A stretch of DNA of 64,000 bases from Bacteroides sp. (GCA_023666835.1 JAMPBJ010000001.1:931996-995995), one strand, 5' to 3'. Positions 27,797 through 37,579 are shown, counted from the stretch's first letter. A program made the numbers and translations. Notes: generated by a model from the sequence alone, not told the origin.

Positions 27797-28183
27797 TTAT
27801 TTAAATTCCTGTGCAATGCGCGCTGCTATCGAGGCCATTTCGTCGCCGGGGATGGTCATGCGGTTGCGCAGATCCTCCTCCTTGTTGATAGGCACGAGAT
27901 GAATGTGGGCATGAGGCACATCAAGACCAATCACTGCCTCTGAGATGCGAGCGCAAGGGATGGCTGCCTTTATTGCCTTGGCCACACGGCGGGCAAACAG
28001 TTCGAGAGCCACATAATCATCCTCATCGAGGTCAAAAATGTAGTCCACTTCCTTCTTCGGTATCACCAAAGTGTGACCCGGCTGCATAGGATTGATATCG
28101 AGAAACGCCAGGTGACGGTCGTCCTCGGCCACTTTGTAGCACGGAATTTCACCGGATACTATCTTGCTGAATATCGATACCAT
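27797..28183 (-). CDS. HIT-family nucleotide-binding hydrolase
   Basis: The 128-residue protein belongs to the histidine-triad superfamily: N-terminal SIFSKIVSGEIPCYKVAEDD, then PMQPGHTLVIPKKEVDYIFD and the catalytic triad in PHAHIHLVPI. HIT proteins of the HinT type hydrolyse nucleoside phosphoramidates or adenylated intermediates in the cytoplasm. It follows greA by 6 bases, a conserved Bacteroidetes pairing, and is likely co-transcribed with it. Confidence 0.93.
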   Translation of the reverse strand: MVSIFSKIVSGEIPCYKVAEDDRHLAFLDINPMQPGHTLVIPKKEVDYIFDLDEDDYVALELFARRVAKAIKAAIPCARISEAVIGLDVPHAHIHLVPINKEEDLRNRMTIPGDEMASIAARIAQEFK

Positions 28184-28189
28184 GTGTTA

Positions 28190-28660
28190 TTAATAACTGA
28201 TTTCAACGATTTCAAACTTCATCAGTCCTGCGGGAACCTTGATTTCAACAATCTCGCCAAGCCTGTGACCTAAAAGGCCCTGGGCGATAGGAGTGCTCGA
28301 ACCGATTTTCTTCTCGCGCAGATTGGCCTCGCTGTCGGCCACAATGGTATATTCCATCACCATGCCGTTGGCCACATTTTTGATCTTCACGCGGTTGAGT
28401 ATCTGCACTTCTTCGTTGTTGAGCTTGCTCTCGTCGATGATGCGGCAACTTGCCACGAGATCTTTGAGTTGTGAAATTTTCATTTCGAGCAATCCTTGTG
28501 CCTCCTTGGCTGCATCATATTCGGAATTTTCCGACAAGTCACCCTTGTCGCGGGCTTCGGCGATGGCGCGGGATATCTCCGGACGCTTCACCGATTCAAG
28601 ATAGGCTATCTCTTCCATTTTCTTCTTATAGCCCTCTTTTGTCATGTAAGTTATAGGCAT
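28190..28660 (-). CDS. greA: Transcription elongation factor GreA
   Basis: GreA stimulates transcript cleavage by backtracked RNA polymerase. The 156-residue protein has the N-terminal coiled coil (about residues 1-75; MTKEGYKKKMEEIAYLESV, with the tip acidic residues in DKGDLSENSEYDAAKEAQ) and the C-terminal FKBP-like domain (GSSTPIAQGLLGHRLGEIVE). The predicted leader is about 165 bases long and holds a terminator-like hairpin, which suggests attenuation. HIT follows directly. Confidence 0.96.
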   Translation of the reverse strand: MPITYMTKEGYKKKMEEIAYLESVKRPEISRAIAEARDKGDLSENSEYDAAKEAQGLLEMKISQLKDLVASCRIIDESKLNNEEVQILNRVKIKNVANGMVMEYTIVADSEANLREKKIGSSTPIAQGLLGHRLGEIVEIKVPAGLMKFEIVEISY

Positions 28661-28701
28661 AATATCGTAGTTTTAAATATTTTAAATTCGTTTTTTAATC
28701 A

Positions 28702-28786
28702 TCCGCAGACGCATCGTCGATTCAACAATTACTGATGCGGAGAGTAAAAAAATTTTGGAATCTCCTCCCTGACCGGGTAAGATTCC
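28702..28786 (-). promoter_or_regulatory. Structured greA leader with attenuator-like hairpin
   Basis: On the minus strand a stem (28786-28780 with 28763-28757, with inner CCC/GGG pairing) is followed after AAAA by a T7 tract (28752-28746). Downstream, 28741-28736 can pair with 28707-28702 and an overlapping GCATC/GATGC pair is possible. The whole lies between the -7 box at 28830-28837 and ATG 28660. This fits a partial-termination leader before greA; the 4-base gap before the T-run makes it less than ideal. Confidence 0.5.
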
Positions 28787-28829
28787 ACTAATAGGGGCGG
28801 CCACTTCATTGGCCTCATAATTTCACTCA

Positions 28830-28837
28830 CAAAGTTA
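28830..28837 (-). promoter_or_regulatory. -7 promoter box (TAACTTTG) for greA
   Basis: TTG, a 20-base spacer and TAACTTTG on the minus strand. The transcript would start near 28824, about 165 bases before the greA ATG. Confidence 0.65.
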
Positions 28838-28976
28838 GTCAATCAATTTCATTCGGCCAACTTTTTTGGCCAATTATTCACCAATATTGCCCAAAAGAGG
28901 AGCAAAAGAAGCAAAGAAAAAACGTTTTGCACCGCCTGATTGTTTGATTATTAAACAACCTACTAACATTACCGTT

Positions 28977-30035
28977 ATGACTCACCGCGACATTGTGGGC
29001 CTTCTTGGTGACAAGGCCGAATATCTTCTCGACTATAAGTGCACGGCTATCGACAAGTCGATGCTTCATTTGCCCTCGGGCGACATCGTTGACAAAGTTT
29101 GGATCAATACCGACCGCAATCTCCCGACGCTCAACAACCTTCAGCGTCTTATCAACCATGGGCGATTGGCCGGCACAGGCTACCTGTCAATATTACCCGT
29201 GGACCAAGACATAGAACATGGTGCGGGTGCATCGTTTGCCGCCAATCCGATCTATTTCGATCCGGAAAACATAGTCAAACTGGCCATCGAAGGCGGTTGC
29301 AACGCTGTGGCATCGTCGTTTGGCAATCTCGGCGCCGTGGCTCGCCGATATGCCCACAAGATACCGTTTTTGGTAAAACTCAACCACAACGAGTTGCTGA
29401 CCTACCCCAACAGCTACAACCAGGTGATGTTTGGCACGGTACGCGAAGCGTGGAACATGGGAGCCGCTGCCGTGGGGGCCACGGTCTATTTCGGATCGCA
29501 GGAGAGCCGCGACCAGCTGGTTCAGGTGGCCGAAGCGTTTGAATATGCCCATGAGCTGGGCATGGTCACGGTGCTGTGGTGCTATCTCCGCAACAGTGCT
29601 TTCAAGAAAGATGGCGTAGACTATCACGCTTCAGCCGACCTGACAGGCCAGGCCAACCGATTGGGCGTGACCATCCAGGCCGATATCGTGAAACAAAAAC
29701 TGCCGACCAACAACGGCGGATTCACAGCCATCAATTTCGGCAAGACTGATGAGCGCGTCTACACTCAGCTGACCACGGATCACCCCATCGATCTCTGCCG
29801 CTATCAGATAGTCAACAGCTATATGGGTCGTGTAGGTCTGATCAACTCGGGCGGTGCATCGCATGGTTCAAGCGACCTGGTCGACGCCGTCACCACGGCA
29901 GTGGTCAACAAACGCGCAGGCGGCATGGGTCTGATATGCGGCCGAAAGGCTTTCCAACGCCCAATGAATGAAGGTGTGAAACTGCTCAACACCATCCAGG
30001 ACGTCTATCTCGATCCGGAGATCACCATAGCCTGA
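28977..30035 (+). CDS. fbaB: Class I fructose-bisphosphate aldolase (DhnA/FbaB type)
   Basis: This glycolytic aldolase cleaves fructose 1,6-bisphosphate by a Schiff-base mechanism. The start at ATG 28977 ([20 protein letters not shown]) gives 352 residues, the usual size in Bacteroidales; the longer frame from 28866 has a basic, non-conserved extension. Family motifs are [18 protein letters not shown] near residue 75, [17 protein letters not shown] in the middle, and [19 protein letters not shown], whose first lysine is the probable Schiff-base residue. Phosphate-binding NSGG and CGRKAFQRP occur near the C-terminus. Confidence 0.93.
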   Translation: MTHRDIVGLLGDKAEYLLDYKCTAIDKSMLHLPSGDIVDKVWINTDRNLPTLNNLQRLINHGRLAGTGYLSILPVDQDIEHGAGASFAANPIYFDPENIVKLAIEGGCNAVASSFGNLGAVARRYAHKIPFLVKLNHNELLTYPNSYNQVMFGTVREAWNMGAAAVGATVYFGSQESRDQLVQVAEAFEYAHELGMVTVLWCYLRNSAFKKDGVDYHASADLTGQANRLGVTIQADIVKQKLPTNNGGFTAINFGKTDERVYTQLTTDHPIDLCRYQIVNSYMGRVGLINSGGASHGSSDLVDAVTTAVVNKRAGGMGLICGRKAFQRPMNEGVKLLNTIQDVYLDPEITIA

Positions 30036-30083
30036 CCCAAGGCTCCAGCGATCCTGAAATTTTATGAGACGGAGCCTAAAACC

Positions 30084-32273
30084 TCAGCGCACGGTGATTT
30101 CGTCGACCATAAACCAACAAGGATTGCCGACACCATAGTGCCATTCGGGACACTTTTTAGTAGCCTCGACATCAATGCGCACATATCGGGCATCGACAGG
30201 CGTGGCAAGGCTGTGGGGTGTGTGGATGAATTTCACCTGCGGAGTGCGGTCTTCGGCTAGCTCAACCTTGCCGACCGGCCGGAAGTCAATGCCGTCGGTC
30301 GACACCGAATAGCTCACACTGCGCGGCTGGAGCACCCATGCTCCGAGTTGCTGCAGAAAATCGGCATCGAAATAGCTGACAGGCTGCACCGATCCCAAGT
30401 CGATCGTGATCGAAGCATCGCGGTCTTCCCAACCTACCCAGCTGTCCTTATATGTAGCGCCGCCGTGTAGTCCGTCAGTCAGTGCCTGAAGGGCAAAACT
30501 GCTGTAGGGTTGCGGAGGCATCTCAGAGAAACTGACTACACATCGGGCGGCACGATTGGCCGTATCGGCATGCAGATAGCGCGACCGATACAGCTCTACG
30601 TACTCGTCGGGGGTGTTATGGCGCTCATTGAGCATGGTCAGACCGCCGGCACGTGCTTCACGTTGGAATATATCGAGCTTACGCTCTATATCAGCCACAT
30701 CGCGGTCGGGGTTGACGCGCTGTATCTCGAGTTCGCTGTAGCGTAGCGACAGGCGCGCACGGCGCACGCGTGCCAACCGCGTCGGGTCATCAGCCACAGC
30801 GGCCTCCGCCTTGTCGAAAATGGCGGAATACATCCGCAGCATGTAGGGCGACAGCATGCCGTCTTTGTGGCTCACAGGCGAATCGTAGAGCCACAATCCC
30901 TTGCCGCTGCCAAGAAGTGCGCCCTGCTCCAGCCGCAGACACCGCTCTATGTGCGGACCGGCAGCTCCGTAATAGCCGTTGAGAAAGGTTGTCATCAGCG
31001 AATCGACATCGGCGTCTGCGTTCCACATCAATTTGGATATCAGATAACCGCGCAGTTCAGGCATATCACCGCCTCTGACTCCAACAACACCGGCAAGGAG
31101 CATCTCCACACCGTGGTCGCGCAATATCTGCAGATTGGGTTGCATCACATGGAAGTCGGGAAACGGTGTGGCGAATCCATCGTAGTTGCTGCCGTAGTTC
31201 CACACAAAGAAGTTATGGCACATGCCTGACCACCCCTCGAGCGCCCTCATGAAATCGCGCCCCGAGGCATTATCAGGGAAAGCCACCTCACGGTAGCAGT
31301 CGATGCCGCAAAGCATGATATTGACGTTGGGGCGCGGCTTCTCATATTTTGGCGGGTGCATCGAGTAGAGATATGCAAGAGTGGAGATCTGCTTGTCGGG
31401 GAACCGGTCAGCAATGCGGTTGATGAAGCGCAGCAGACTGCCCATGGGGCAGCCTTCGCGGTCGTCGATGGCCTTGCATTTCGGGCAGGTGCAATTGGTG
31501 TAGTTGCCGTCGTTCTGGCTGACCGAGATCATATCCATGTCGGGATGCGCCTTGAATATCGAGTCGATCTTGTGGACCACGATATTGAACACATCTTCGT
31601 TGGTCAGACACCACTGCACGGCCGATCCGGGATGACGTTCACCATCAAACCAGGCATAATATTCCGGATGATCCTTGCCATAGACCGAGGCTGGCAGCAG
31701 TTTGTCGAAAGTGTGCACCCAATAGCGTCCGGCAAACAGGTCGGAGGGATACTCGAATCGATGCCAGTCGCGGTAGATCGAATCGGCTCCAATGGCATAA
31801 CAGTCGCTCTGGCGGTGAGTGAAGGTGGGATTCTCCACAAGGTCGATGTCAGGCAATACGATGGTGGAATTGCGATGAATGTCCACCTCGCCGGCACTCC
31901 AATAGTTGCAGCCCAGATAGCTTTCGAGCAGAGTAGCCACGGCATAGATCGACCCTTTGTTGCGCCCTTCGATGCGGAGCACACCATCGGCGGAGGCAAT
32001 TCGGAATCCGTCGGTAGTCACGACCGAGTCCGTGGCCGATCCAATCACCACATCACCCTTTCTCGGTGAAGTAGCACCAACGACCGGGAGCTGACAGTCG
32101 GAGATACGGCCAACAAAATCCTGCAATAGAGATGCAGCCTTTACGTTTGCTGCCGTGGAATCAGCCACAATTATGCGGCTGTGCGACTTACCCGATTTCA
32201 CCAAAGAAACTCCGGCCGATGCCCCGACCGCAAAAAGCACCATCACAAGTGCGACAAGACTGATTCGTTTCAT
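30084..32273 (-). CDS. Secreted DUF4838 glycan-active-like protein with C-terminal F5/8-type C domain
   Basis: The 729-residue protein has a signal peptide (MKRISLVALVMVLFAVGASAG), an N-terminal GH20/GH67-like domain (about residues 25-130), a central DUF4838 TIM-barrel-like region (about 170-440; VSQNDGNYTNCTCPKCKAID and NIMLCGIDCYREVAFPDN) and a C-terminal discoidin-like carbohydrate-binding domain (about 590-729; SITIDLGSVQPVSYFDADFL). DUF4838 proteins are thought to act on uronic-acid-containing or host glycans; no activity can be assigned here. It is separated from the lipoprotein/TonB pair upstream by a strong terminator, so it may be transcribed on its own. Confidence 0.85.
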   Translation of the reverse strand: MKRISLVALVMVLFAVGASAGVSLVKSGKSHSRIIVADSTAANVKAASLLQDFVGRISDCQLPVVGATSPRKGDVVIGSATDSVVTTDGFRIASADGVLRIEGRNKGSIYAVATLLESYLGCNYWSAGEVDIHRNSTIVLPDIDLVENPTFTHRQSDCYAIGADSIYRDWHRFEYPSDLFAGRYWVHTFDKLLPASVYGKDHPEYYAWFDGERHPGSAVQWCLTNEDVFNIVVHKIDSIFKAHPDMDMISVSQNDGNYTNCTCPKCKAIDDREGCPMGSLLRFINRIADRFPDKQISTLAYLYSMHPPKYEKPRPNVNIMLCGIDCYREVAFPDNASGRDFMRALEGWSGMCHNFFVWNYGSNYDGFATPFPDFHVMQPNLQILRDHGVEMLLAGVVGVRGGDMPELRGYLISKLMWNADADVDSLMTTFLNGYYGAAGPHIERCLRLEQGALLGSGKGLWLYDSPVSHKDGMLSPYMLRMYSAIFDKAEAAVADDPTRLARVRRARLSLRYSELEIQRVNPDRDVADIERKLDIFQREARAGGLTMLNERHNTPDEYVELYRSRYLHADTANRAARCVVSFSEMPPQPYSSFALQALTDGLHGGATYKDSWVGWEDRDASITIDLGSVQPVSYFDADFLQQLGAWVLQPRSVSYSVSTDGIDFRPVGKVELAEDRTPQVKFIHTPHSLATPVDARYVRIDVEATKKCPEWHYGVGNPCWFMVDEITVR

Positions 32274-32290
32274 AATCCCAAATATACGAA

Positions 32291-32326
32291 AAAAATCGTC
32301 CGGCCTTGTGGGGCCGGACGATTTTT
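32291..32326. terminator. Strong bidirectional terminator
   Basis: A 15-base perfect stem (32291-32305 with 32312-32326) flanked by A-run and T-run. It ends the lipoprotein transcript on the minus strand. Confidence 0.9.
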
Positions 32327-32345
32327 TTATTTGGGATTTATTGGA

Positions 32346-34352
32346 TTAGTCGTTCCAGGTACAGCTGATGTAGGTGAATGTGGCCGGAGCCGTCACTTTG
32401 TAGATTATGGTGGCAGGTTTGGTGGTGCCGTCATAATAGTAGAAGTTGATGGTGTATTCCGGTTCAATACCCTTGGCTGTGGGAGCGGCATCGGGATGGA
32501 GGATGGCAAGCGCTGCGGGGAACACTTCCTTTTCGAAGCGTTCTTTTTCGAGAGCCACAACCTCATCGTCGGTCATGCTGTCGTAACCGGGATACTGAGT
32601 CTTGGCTGCCGAAGGACGAAGGTCGACGTTGCCCTGGTAGGCTGAAGTACCGCAATAGTACTCGTTGTTGCCATAAGAGGATACGTAGGCTGCTCCGTTG
32701 GGCACGTTGTTGAGCACCCAGTCGACGCAAGTCTGGTAGTAGAGGGTGGAGATAGCGATACCTTTACCAGCAGGGAGTGTGATGGTCACGTCGGGGCTAT
32801 ACATCCATTTGCCGTCTTTCTTGACGAACTGCGAGGTGACAATCGTAGTACCGTTGAATCCACCTACCCATTCAGAACCGTTGTAGCGGCATTCGGCGCA
32901 GCGAGTGACGGTGGTCGAGCCGTTGTAGTAGTTGTAGACCACGTAGCGGATGTCGTCGGCCTGAGCATAAGGATAAGTCTGACGCAGGTAAGAGGGCAGA
33001 TAGTTTTTGGGAGCGTCGCCCGAGAGGTTGTCGTAGGTCTGACCCATAGCCTGATAGTCGCTGTGGTTGAGCACGGTCATGTTGTTGACGGGAGCCCATT
33101 TAGTCCCGTCGTACTTATACATGACGCTGACAGCAGTCGAGGCAACGGTAGTGGCAGCACGCGAAGTCATGGCGGTGGCGGCATTGACGGTCACTTTGGT
33201 GACACAAAGCGAGCAGTATCGGTTGCCGGCCACGGCATACCAGTAGCCTTCAACGGTGACGTTGGCACCATCGGTCAAGAGAGCTTTCTGAGCATCGGTG
33301 CAGTAGCTGGGGCTACCCTTGGCAGTCGAAGCTCCGTCGATGATGAGGTTGATATTTGTACCGTTGAGCGTCACTGTACCGGTCATCGAAACGTAGGTGC
33401 AGGGATCGATTGCAGTGCCTGCCACGAGAGCGTCGAGTTCAGCACCGGTAAACACCTTGGGAGTGGGATAGGTCACTTCCTGTTTGCCTTTCACTTCAAA
33501 GGTGGCGGCATTACCAAACTGAATACTCTTGTTGCGCGAAGCCACGGTGCCGTCCAAAGTCAGCTGAGTGCCGATTTCGATCGAGCCATCGTTGTAGCCG
33601 TTGCCACGGTAGCAGTAGATCGATCCACCCTTGTCGGTGAGGATGAAGCCCTGCATGTCGATGGCGGTCACGTAGCCGTTGACGGTCAGAGTCTGGCCGG
33701 TAGCGGCGGTGCCGAGCACATCGCTGAGTTCAAATGCGGGAGTTTCGGGAGCCGAACCGCCGAACACGGGGTCGGTTGATGCCTGATTGTAGTTGACAAT
33801 CACGTAGGTGCCTTCGATGGCGTCATCGTAGACAGCATCGAGAATAGTGGGGATGTTGCGCGCGGCGGTGCAAGAGGGAGCGAATGCTTCGGCATACTGC
33901 TCGTCGCTGCCCCAGGCGTTGATATAGTCGTCGGTGGTGACAGTGTATTTTGCTGCATTTACAGCACCTGTCACTTCGGCCGGCTGGCCTGCCATGGTTT
34001 CATAGGTCACTTTGACCGACGAACCGTTGCTGAGAGCGAAGTAGGGGAAACGCTCGTCGGCAAGGAAATAGGGGATGTAGTCTTCAGCGGTGATCACATC
34101 GGTGAAATAGCCCTGCGAGCCAACGGCAGTGAGATCGGCAAGGTTGTCGCCGGCAGCAGCCTTGGCTGTTGACAGAGCGGCAAGCGATGCATAGTCCACC
34201 TGGGTCATTGTGTATTCAATGGTTGAAGTCGACGCATTTTTGTCGGGCACTTCAAAGCCATCGAGTTTGTCGTTCCAGGAGTTGTCGTCGCATGCGGCGA
34301 AGGCCATTGCACAACCCGACAGGATCACAAGACGGTTGATATATTTTTTCAT
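32346..34352 (-). CDS. Surface-type lipoprotein with OB-fold-like domain, paired with TonB receptor
   Basis: The 668-residue protein starts with a lipoprotein signal ending AMAFAAC, followed by acidic DDNSWNDK, which resembles the Bacteroidetes surface-export signal. A middle region (about residues 205-390) reads as two OB-fold-like repeats (LTVNGYVTAIDMQGFILTDK, LTLDGTVASRNKSIQFGNAA, VSMTGTVTLNGTNINLIID), as in DUF5689/DUF6359-type proteins. A C-terminal third is Tyr-rich and beta-strand-like. It is encoded 15 bases after a TonB-dependent receptor. It is not SusD-like, so this pair differs from a classical polysaccharide locus. Ligand unknown. Confidence 0.8.
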   Translation of the reverse strand: MKKYINRLVILSGCAMAFAACDDNSWNDKLDGFEVPDKNASTSTIEYTMTQVDYASLAALSTAKAAAGDNLADLTAVGSQGYFTDVITAEDYIPYFLADERFPYFALSNGSSVKVTYETMAGQPAEVTGAVNAAKYTVTTDDYINAWGSDEQYAEAFAPSCTAARNIPTILDAVYDDAIEGTYVIVNYNQASTDPVFGGSAPETPAFELSDVLGTAATGQTLTVNGYVTAIDMQGFILTDKGGSIYCYRGNGYNDGSIEIGTQLTLDGTVASRNKSIQFGNAATFEVKGKQEVTYPTPKVFTGAELDALVAGTAIDPCTYVSMTGTVTLNGTNINLIIDGASTAKGSPSYCTDAQKALLTDGANVTVEGYWYAVAGNRYCSLCVTKVTVNAATAMTSRAATTVASTAVSVMYKYDGTKWAPVNNMTVLNHSDYQAMGQTYDNLSGDAPKNYLPSYLRQTYPYAQADDIRYVVYNYYNGSTTVTRCAECRYNGSEWVGGFNGTTIVTSQFVKKDGKWMYSPDVTITLPAGKGIAISTLYYQTCVDWVLNNVPNGAAYVSSYGNNEYYCGTSAYQGNVDLRPSAAKTQYPGYDSMTDDEVVALEKERFEKEVFPAALAILHPDAAPTAKGIEPEYTINFYYYDGTTKPATIIYKVTAPATFTYISCTWND

Positions 34353-34367
34353 ATCCTGATTGTCGAA

Positions 34368-37127
34368 TTAGAAGTTAACTTTAAGTTTGAGGCTGTATGT
34401 GCGGCCAAAGCAATAGAACACGCGGTTGGCGTTGCTCCACGTACCCACAGCGCCGAGGTCGGTCTGGGCCTGGGTCACGTAGTTGTAGTTGCAAAGGTTG
34501 TTGACATTGCCATAGATGGTGGCGTCGAAGTTGCCAAGTTTGAAGTTGTAGCTTGCGCTTACGTCGAGCTGGTTGCCCCAAGGAATTCTCCAGGGAGTGC
34601 CGGGTTTGAGCACCTTGCCGTTCTGAAGGTTCGACGAGTTCAGCGAGATGTCGGAGTAGTTGCGGAAGTAGCCTGTCCAGTCGATGCCTATGCGGAATCC
34701 TTTGACGGGTTTGAAGGTCACGCCGAGAGCAGTGGTGGTCTGAGCCGAGCCACTGACTTTCACGCCCTTCTGTTCGAGAGTGGCGTGGAGGTGATCTTCA
34801 GCGAGGATGCCCGAAGCGATCGTACCGTTGAGGTTCGACAGCGGAGCGCCGTTCTGGTTGTAGAAGTAGCCGGTGGCGTTGGAGTCCCAAGTCCAGTCGC
34901 CCAAAGAGAGCATGGCGTCGAATTCCAACCATTTCAGAGGTTTGTACTTGGCTGAGATTTCAATACCCATGTGGCGGGCATCGACACCTGACATTGCGAA
35001 GTAGTAGTAGTTTGAACCATCCTGTGCTATAGACGGGTCGATCTGTTCACCTTTGCTCATGGTCTTGTCCATCCACTTGGTGTAGTAAGCGTTGACGTCG
35101 ATGGCCAATTGCGGAGAGTGGTAGCCGTAGCCGATTTCAATCGAGCCTACTTTCTCGTTGAGAGCGTCGGGGTTGGTGATATTGGAGCGCTGCGAGCTCA
35201 GGAACACACCGTAGCTGAAGAACGGTGCACGGCTGATATAACCAGCGTTGAAGAACACGTTGTTGTGGCGGTCGATGTTGTAGTTTGCACCACCCTTGAT
35301 AGTGCCGCCGATGAAGTTCTTGGTAGCCGAGCGAGCATGCTCTGCGTCGTAGTAGTAGAAGTCCTTACGCCAGTAAGTGTTGTTGTTGAGGGCACCGGCG
35401 AGCACCAGGTTGAGGCGCTTGTCGAGCATCGTGTATTCAGCCTGGCCGTAGATGCCTTCCTGGCAGGTGAAGCCGTCGTAGTTGCGGTTGACCACGTCGC
35501 CCACATGCAGTTTTTCATACACCCAAGCGAGGTCGGTGTTGTTGTGCACGGCATTGTTGTAGGGCTGCACGTTGGAGCGGTTGTAGTTGTCGATGTAGTA
35601 TTCACCGCCGAAGAGGTCGGAGATTTCGGTCTTGTGGTGACCTACATAGTAGCGGAGGTCAATACCGCCGGTCAGAGCCAGACGGTCGCCGTTGCGCAGG
35701 TCGATGGTCTTTTTGTAGGAAGAGATCAAACCATAAGTTTCGTGGCTGTTGAGCTGCTTGCCGATGACCATGTTCGAACCGGTGGTCGAAGCGGCGTTCA
35801 TGTCCTCAACGGCTGCATAGTCGTAGTAGCCTTCGGGGGTGCGGAACTGCATGTTGAGCACACCGTTGTTGGCGCCGTACCACGATGAAGAGTAGCTTGT
35901 CTTGGTGCCGTCGGGGTTGATGACGGTGCGGCCCATACCGGTGCGGCCACCACCCGAGGTGATCGACAGATAGAACGATGTCGACAGCGACGAAGTGTTG
36001 TCGATCTGCCAGATGTGGTTGAGAGCTATCTGCGGTTTGTGATAGAAGTTGTGGTTGGAGTTGTAGACCTCACCGTTTTTGCGGAAACCGTAGGTGGGAT
36101 TGTAGCGATAGGGGCTTTCACCCTGCATGTAGTCGCGTACGTTCTGCCAGCCTTCGATGGTCAGACCGTTGTTGTAGTTGCGCTGGTCGTGCCACTGGGG
36201 AGCACCGAAGCCGGTCAGGCCGATCTGATGGCGGTCGTTGATCTTCTTGGTGACGTTGACAAACCATGAGTAAGCTTCATAGGCAGTGCCCTGCACATAG
36301 CCGTCGGCCCATTTGCGCGAACCGAGCACCGTGATGGCCCAGCCGTTTTTCATCAGACCGGTCGAGAGTTTGAAGCCGATGTTGTTGAGGCCGTCGTTGC
36401 CCATGCCATACCAGAGCGAACCGCCTTTTTCCACGTCGATGGTGCGGGTGGTGATGTTGATCGTACCGCCAATGGAGGGGGTAGACACAATAGTAGCACC
36501 AAGTCCGCGCTGAGTCTGGATGCTTGATGCTACGTCGCTAAGGTTGGCCCAGTTGCTCATGTAAACGCCGCCCCATTCCATATCGTTGACGGGAATACCG
36601 TTGATGAGCATAGCGATGTTTTCGCTTTGGAAGCCACGCATGCGGGTTTTGGCATCGCCCCAGCCACCGCCTTCAGAGCGGGTATAGACACCGGGAGTGG
36701 TTTTGAGCACTTCAAGGAGCTCTGAGTTGCCAAGCTTGAATTCAAGCTGCTCGGCATTGATGGTCGACATCGCAACAGGAGTTTCGCGAGTCTTACCGAT
36801 TGATTGTGTAACAACCACGTCGTTGAGCAGATGCGAGTCGGGCTCGAGTCTGATCACGCCGAGATTGGCTGCAGGAGTCACTTCAACGCTTTTGTAGCCC
36901 ACGAACGACACGACGAGTGTCTTGCATGAAGCCGGAACGCTGAGCTTGAAATTACCGTTACCGTCGGTCAGTGCACCGAGCTGAGTACCGGCCGCACGCA
37001 CGCTGGCGCCGGCCATTGGTTCATTCAGTTCGTCCACAACCTGTCCGGTACAATTGATGTTGGGTGCGGCCACAGCAGCTGCACACGCAAGCCAAATTGC
37101 ACTGGCTAAGAGAAGCAGTCTCTTCAT
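34368..37127 (-). CDS. TonB-dependent receptor with carboxypeptidase-like regulatory domain
   Basis: The 919-residue outer membrane receptor has a signal peptide, a carboxypeptidase-like beta-sandwich (about residues 25-100, CTGQVVDELNEPMAGASVRA), a TonB-box-like LNDVVVTQSIG, a plug domain (about 115-230; SELLEVLKTTPGVYTRSEGG, MRGFQSENIAMLINGIPVND) and a barrel ending YSLKLKVNF with the terminal aromatic residue. It is the first gene of a pair with the OB-fold-like lipoprotein. The promoter box at 37300-37307 predicts a leader of about 165 bases. A MITE-like element sits about 260 bases upstream of its start. Substrate unknown. Confidence 0.93.
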   Translation of the reverse strand: MKRLLLLASAIWLACAAAVAAPNINCTGQVVDELNEPMAGASVRAAGTQLGALTDGNGNFKLSVPASCKTLVVSFVGYKSVEVTPAANLGVIRLEPDSHLLNDVVVTQSIGKTRETPVAMSTINAEQLEFKLGNSELLEVLKTTPGVYTRSEGGGWGDAKTRMRGFQSENIAMLINGIPVNDMEWGGVYMSNWANLSDVASSIQTQRGLGATIVSTPSIGGTINITTRTIDVEKGGSLWYGMGNDGLNNIGFKLSTGLMKNGWAITVLGSRKWADGYVQGTAYEAYSWFVNVTKKINDRHQIGLTGFGAPQWHDQRNYNNGLTIEGWQNVRDYMQGESPYRYNPTYGFRKNGEVYNSNHNFYHKPQIALNHIWQIDNTSSLSTSFYLSITSGGGRTGMGRTVINPDGTKTSYSSSWYGANNGVLNMQFRTPEGYYDYAAVEDMNAASTTGSNMVIGKQLNSHETYGLISSYKKTIDLRNGDRLALTGGIDLRYYVGHHKTEISDLFGGEYYIDNYNRSNVQPYNNAVHNNTDLAWVYEKLHVGDVVNRNYDGFTCQEGIYGQAEYTMLDKRLNLVLAGALNNNTYWRKDFYYYDAEHARSATKNFIGGTIKGGANYNIDRHNNVFFNAGYISRAPFFSYGVFLSSQRSNITNPDALNEKVGSIEIGYGYHSPQLAIDVNAYYTKWMDKTMSKGEQIDPSIAQDGSNYYYFAMSGVDARHMGIEISAKYKPLKWLEFDAMLSLGDWTWDSNATGYFYNQNGAPLSNLNGTIASGILAEDHLHATLEQKGVKVSGSAQTTTALGVTFKPVKGFRIGIDWTGYFRNYSDISLNSSNLQNGKVLKPGTPWRIPWGNQLDVSASYNFKLGNFDATIYGNVNNLCNYNYVTQAQTDLGAVGTWSNANRVFYCFGRTYSLKLKVNF

Positions 37128-37299
37128 AAAATGAAAGATTGGGGTTAAAAATGTGATAATATATAATGGTTAATTCTCTATTAGCCTGATGATTGTTCCG
37201 ACCGATGAACAACGCCGGAAATCACGATGGCATGCATATTATCACGTAACACAGATTGCCATATCGCACTCAACTCTGTGAGCACCCTTTATTCGACTG

Positions 37300-37307
37300 C
37301 AAAGTTA
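37300..37307 (-). promoter_or_regulatory. -7 promoter box (TAACTTTG) for the TonB-receptor/lipoprotein pair
   Basis: TAACTTTG on the minus strand in a very AT-rich region between the receptor start and the MITE-like element. Confidence 0.55.
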
Positions 37308-37386
37308 CTCCTTTATTTTGATTTTTTTATTAGATTTTTATTACATTTTTTATATTTTTTCACTTTTGGTGAATTTATCCGACTTA

Positions 37387-37579
37387 GAACTCATTTAAAC
37401 TTTTTATTTATTTACATTTTTAGGGATTTTTCGAGGCGATTTACTCGATTTAAGAGGGAGCGTAGCGAGCTACGTGACCGATGAAATCAAGGAAAGCGGC
37501 TGAAAAAGGCCAAAAAGGTGAATAAAAGAATTATATTGAGTTCAAACTTTAACATTCGGTAAAAAGTTTAAATGAGTTC
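37387..37579. mobile_element. MITE-like element, copy A (193 bp)
   Basis: The ends are a perfect 19-base terminal inverted repeat (37387-37405 and 37561-37579, GAACTCATTTAAACTTTTT). The flanking bases are TTA on both sides (37384-37386 and 37580-37582), a likely 3-bp target duplication. The interior has no transposase frame, only a possible 14-codon ORF and a short CGTAG/CTACG hairpin. A second copy at 38948-39140 differs by one base. This is the structure of a non-autonomous element moved by a DDE transposase encoded elsewhere. Confidence 0.85.

Noticed and set aside
30036..30083. Possible hairpin GGCTCC/GGAGCC between the aldolase and DUF4838 genes
   Set aside because: The stem is only 6 bases with a large loop and no T-run.
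37406..37560. A 14-codon ORF inside each MITE copy as a possible coding gene
   Set aside because: It is too short, Lys-rich and without any sign of translation; more likely leftover sequence of a parent element.
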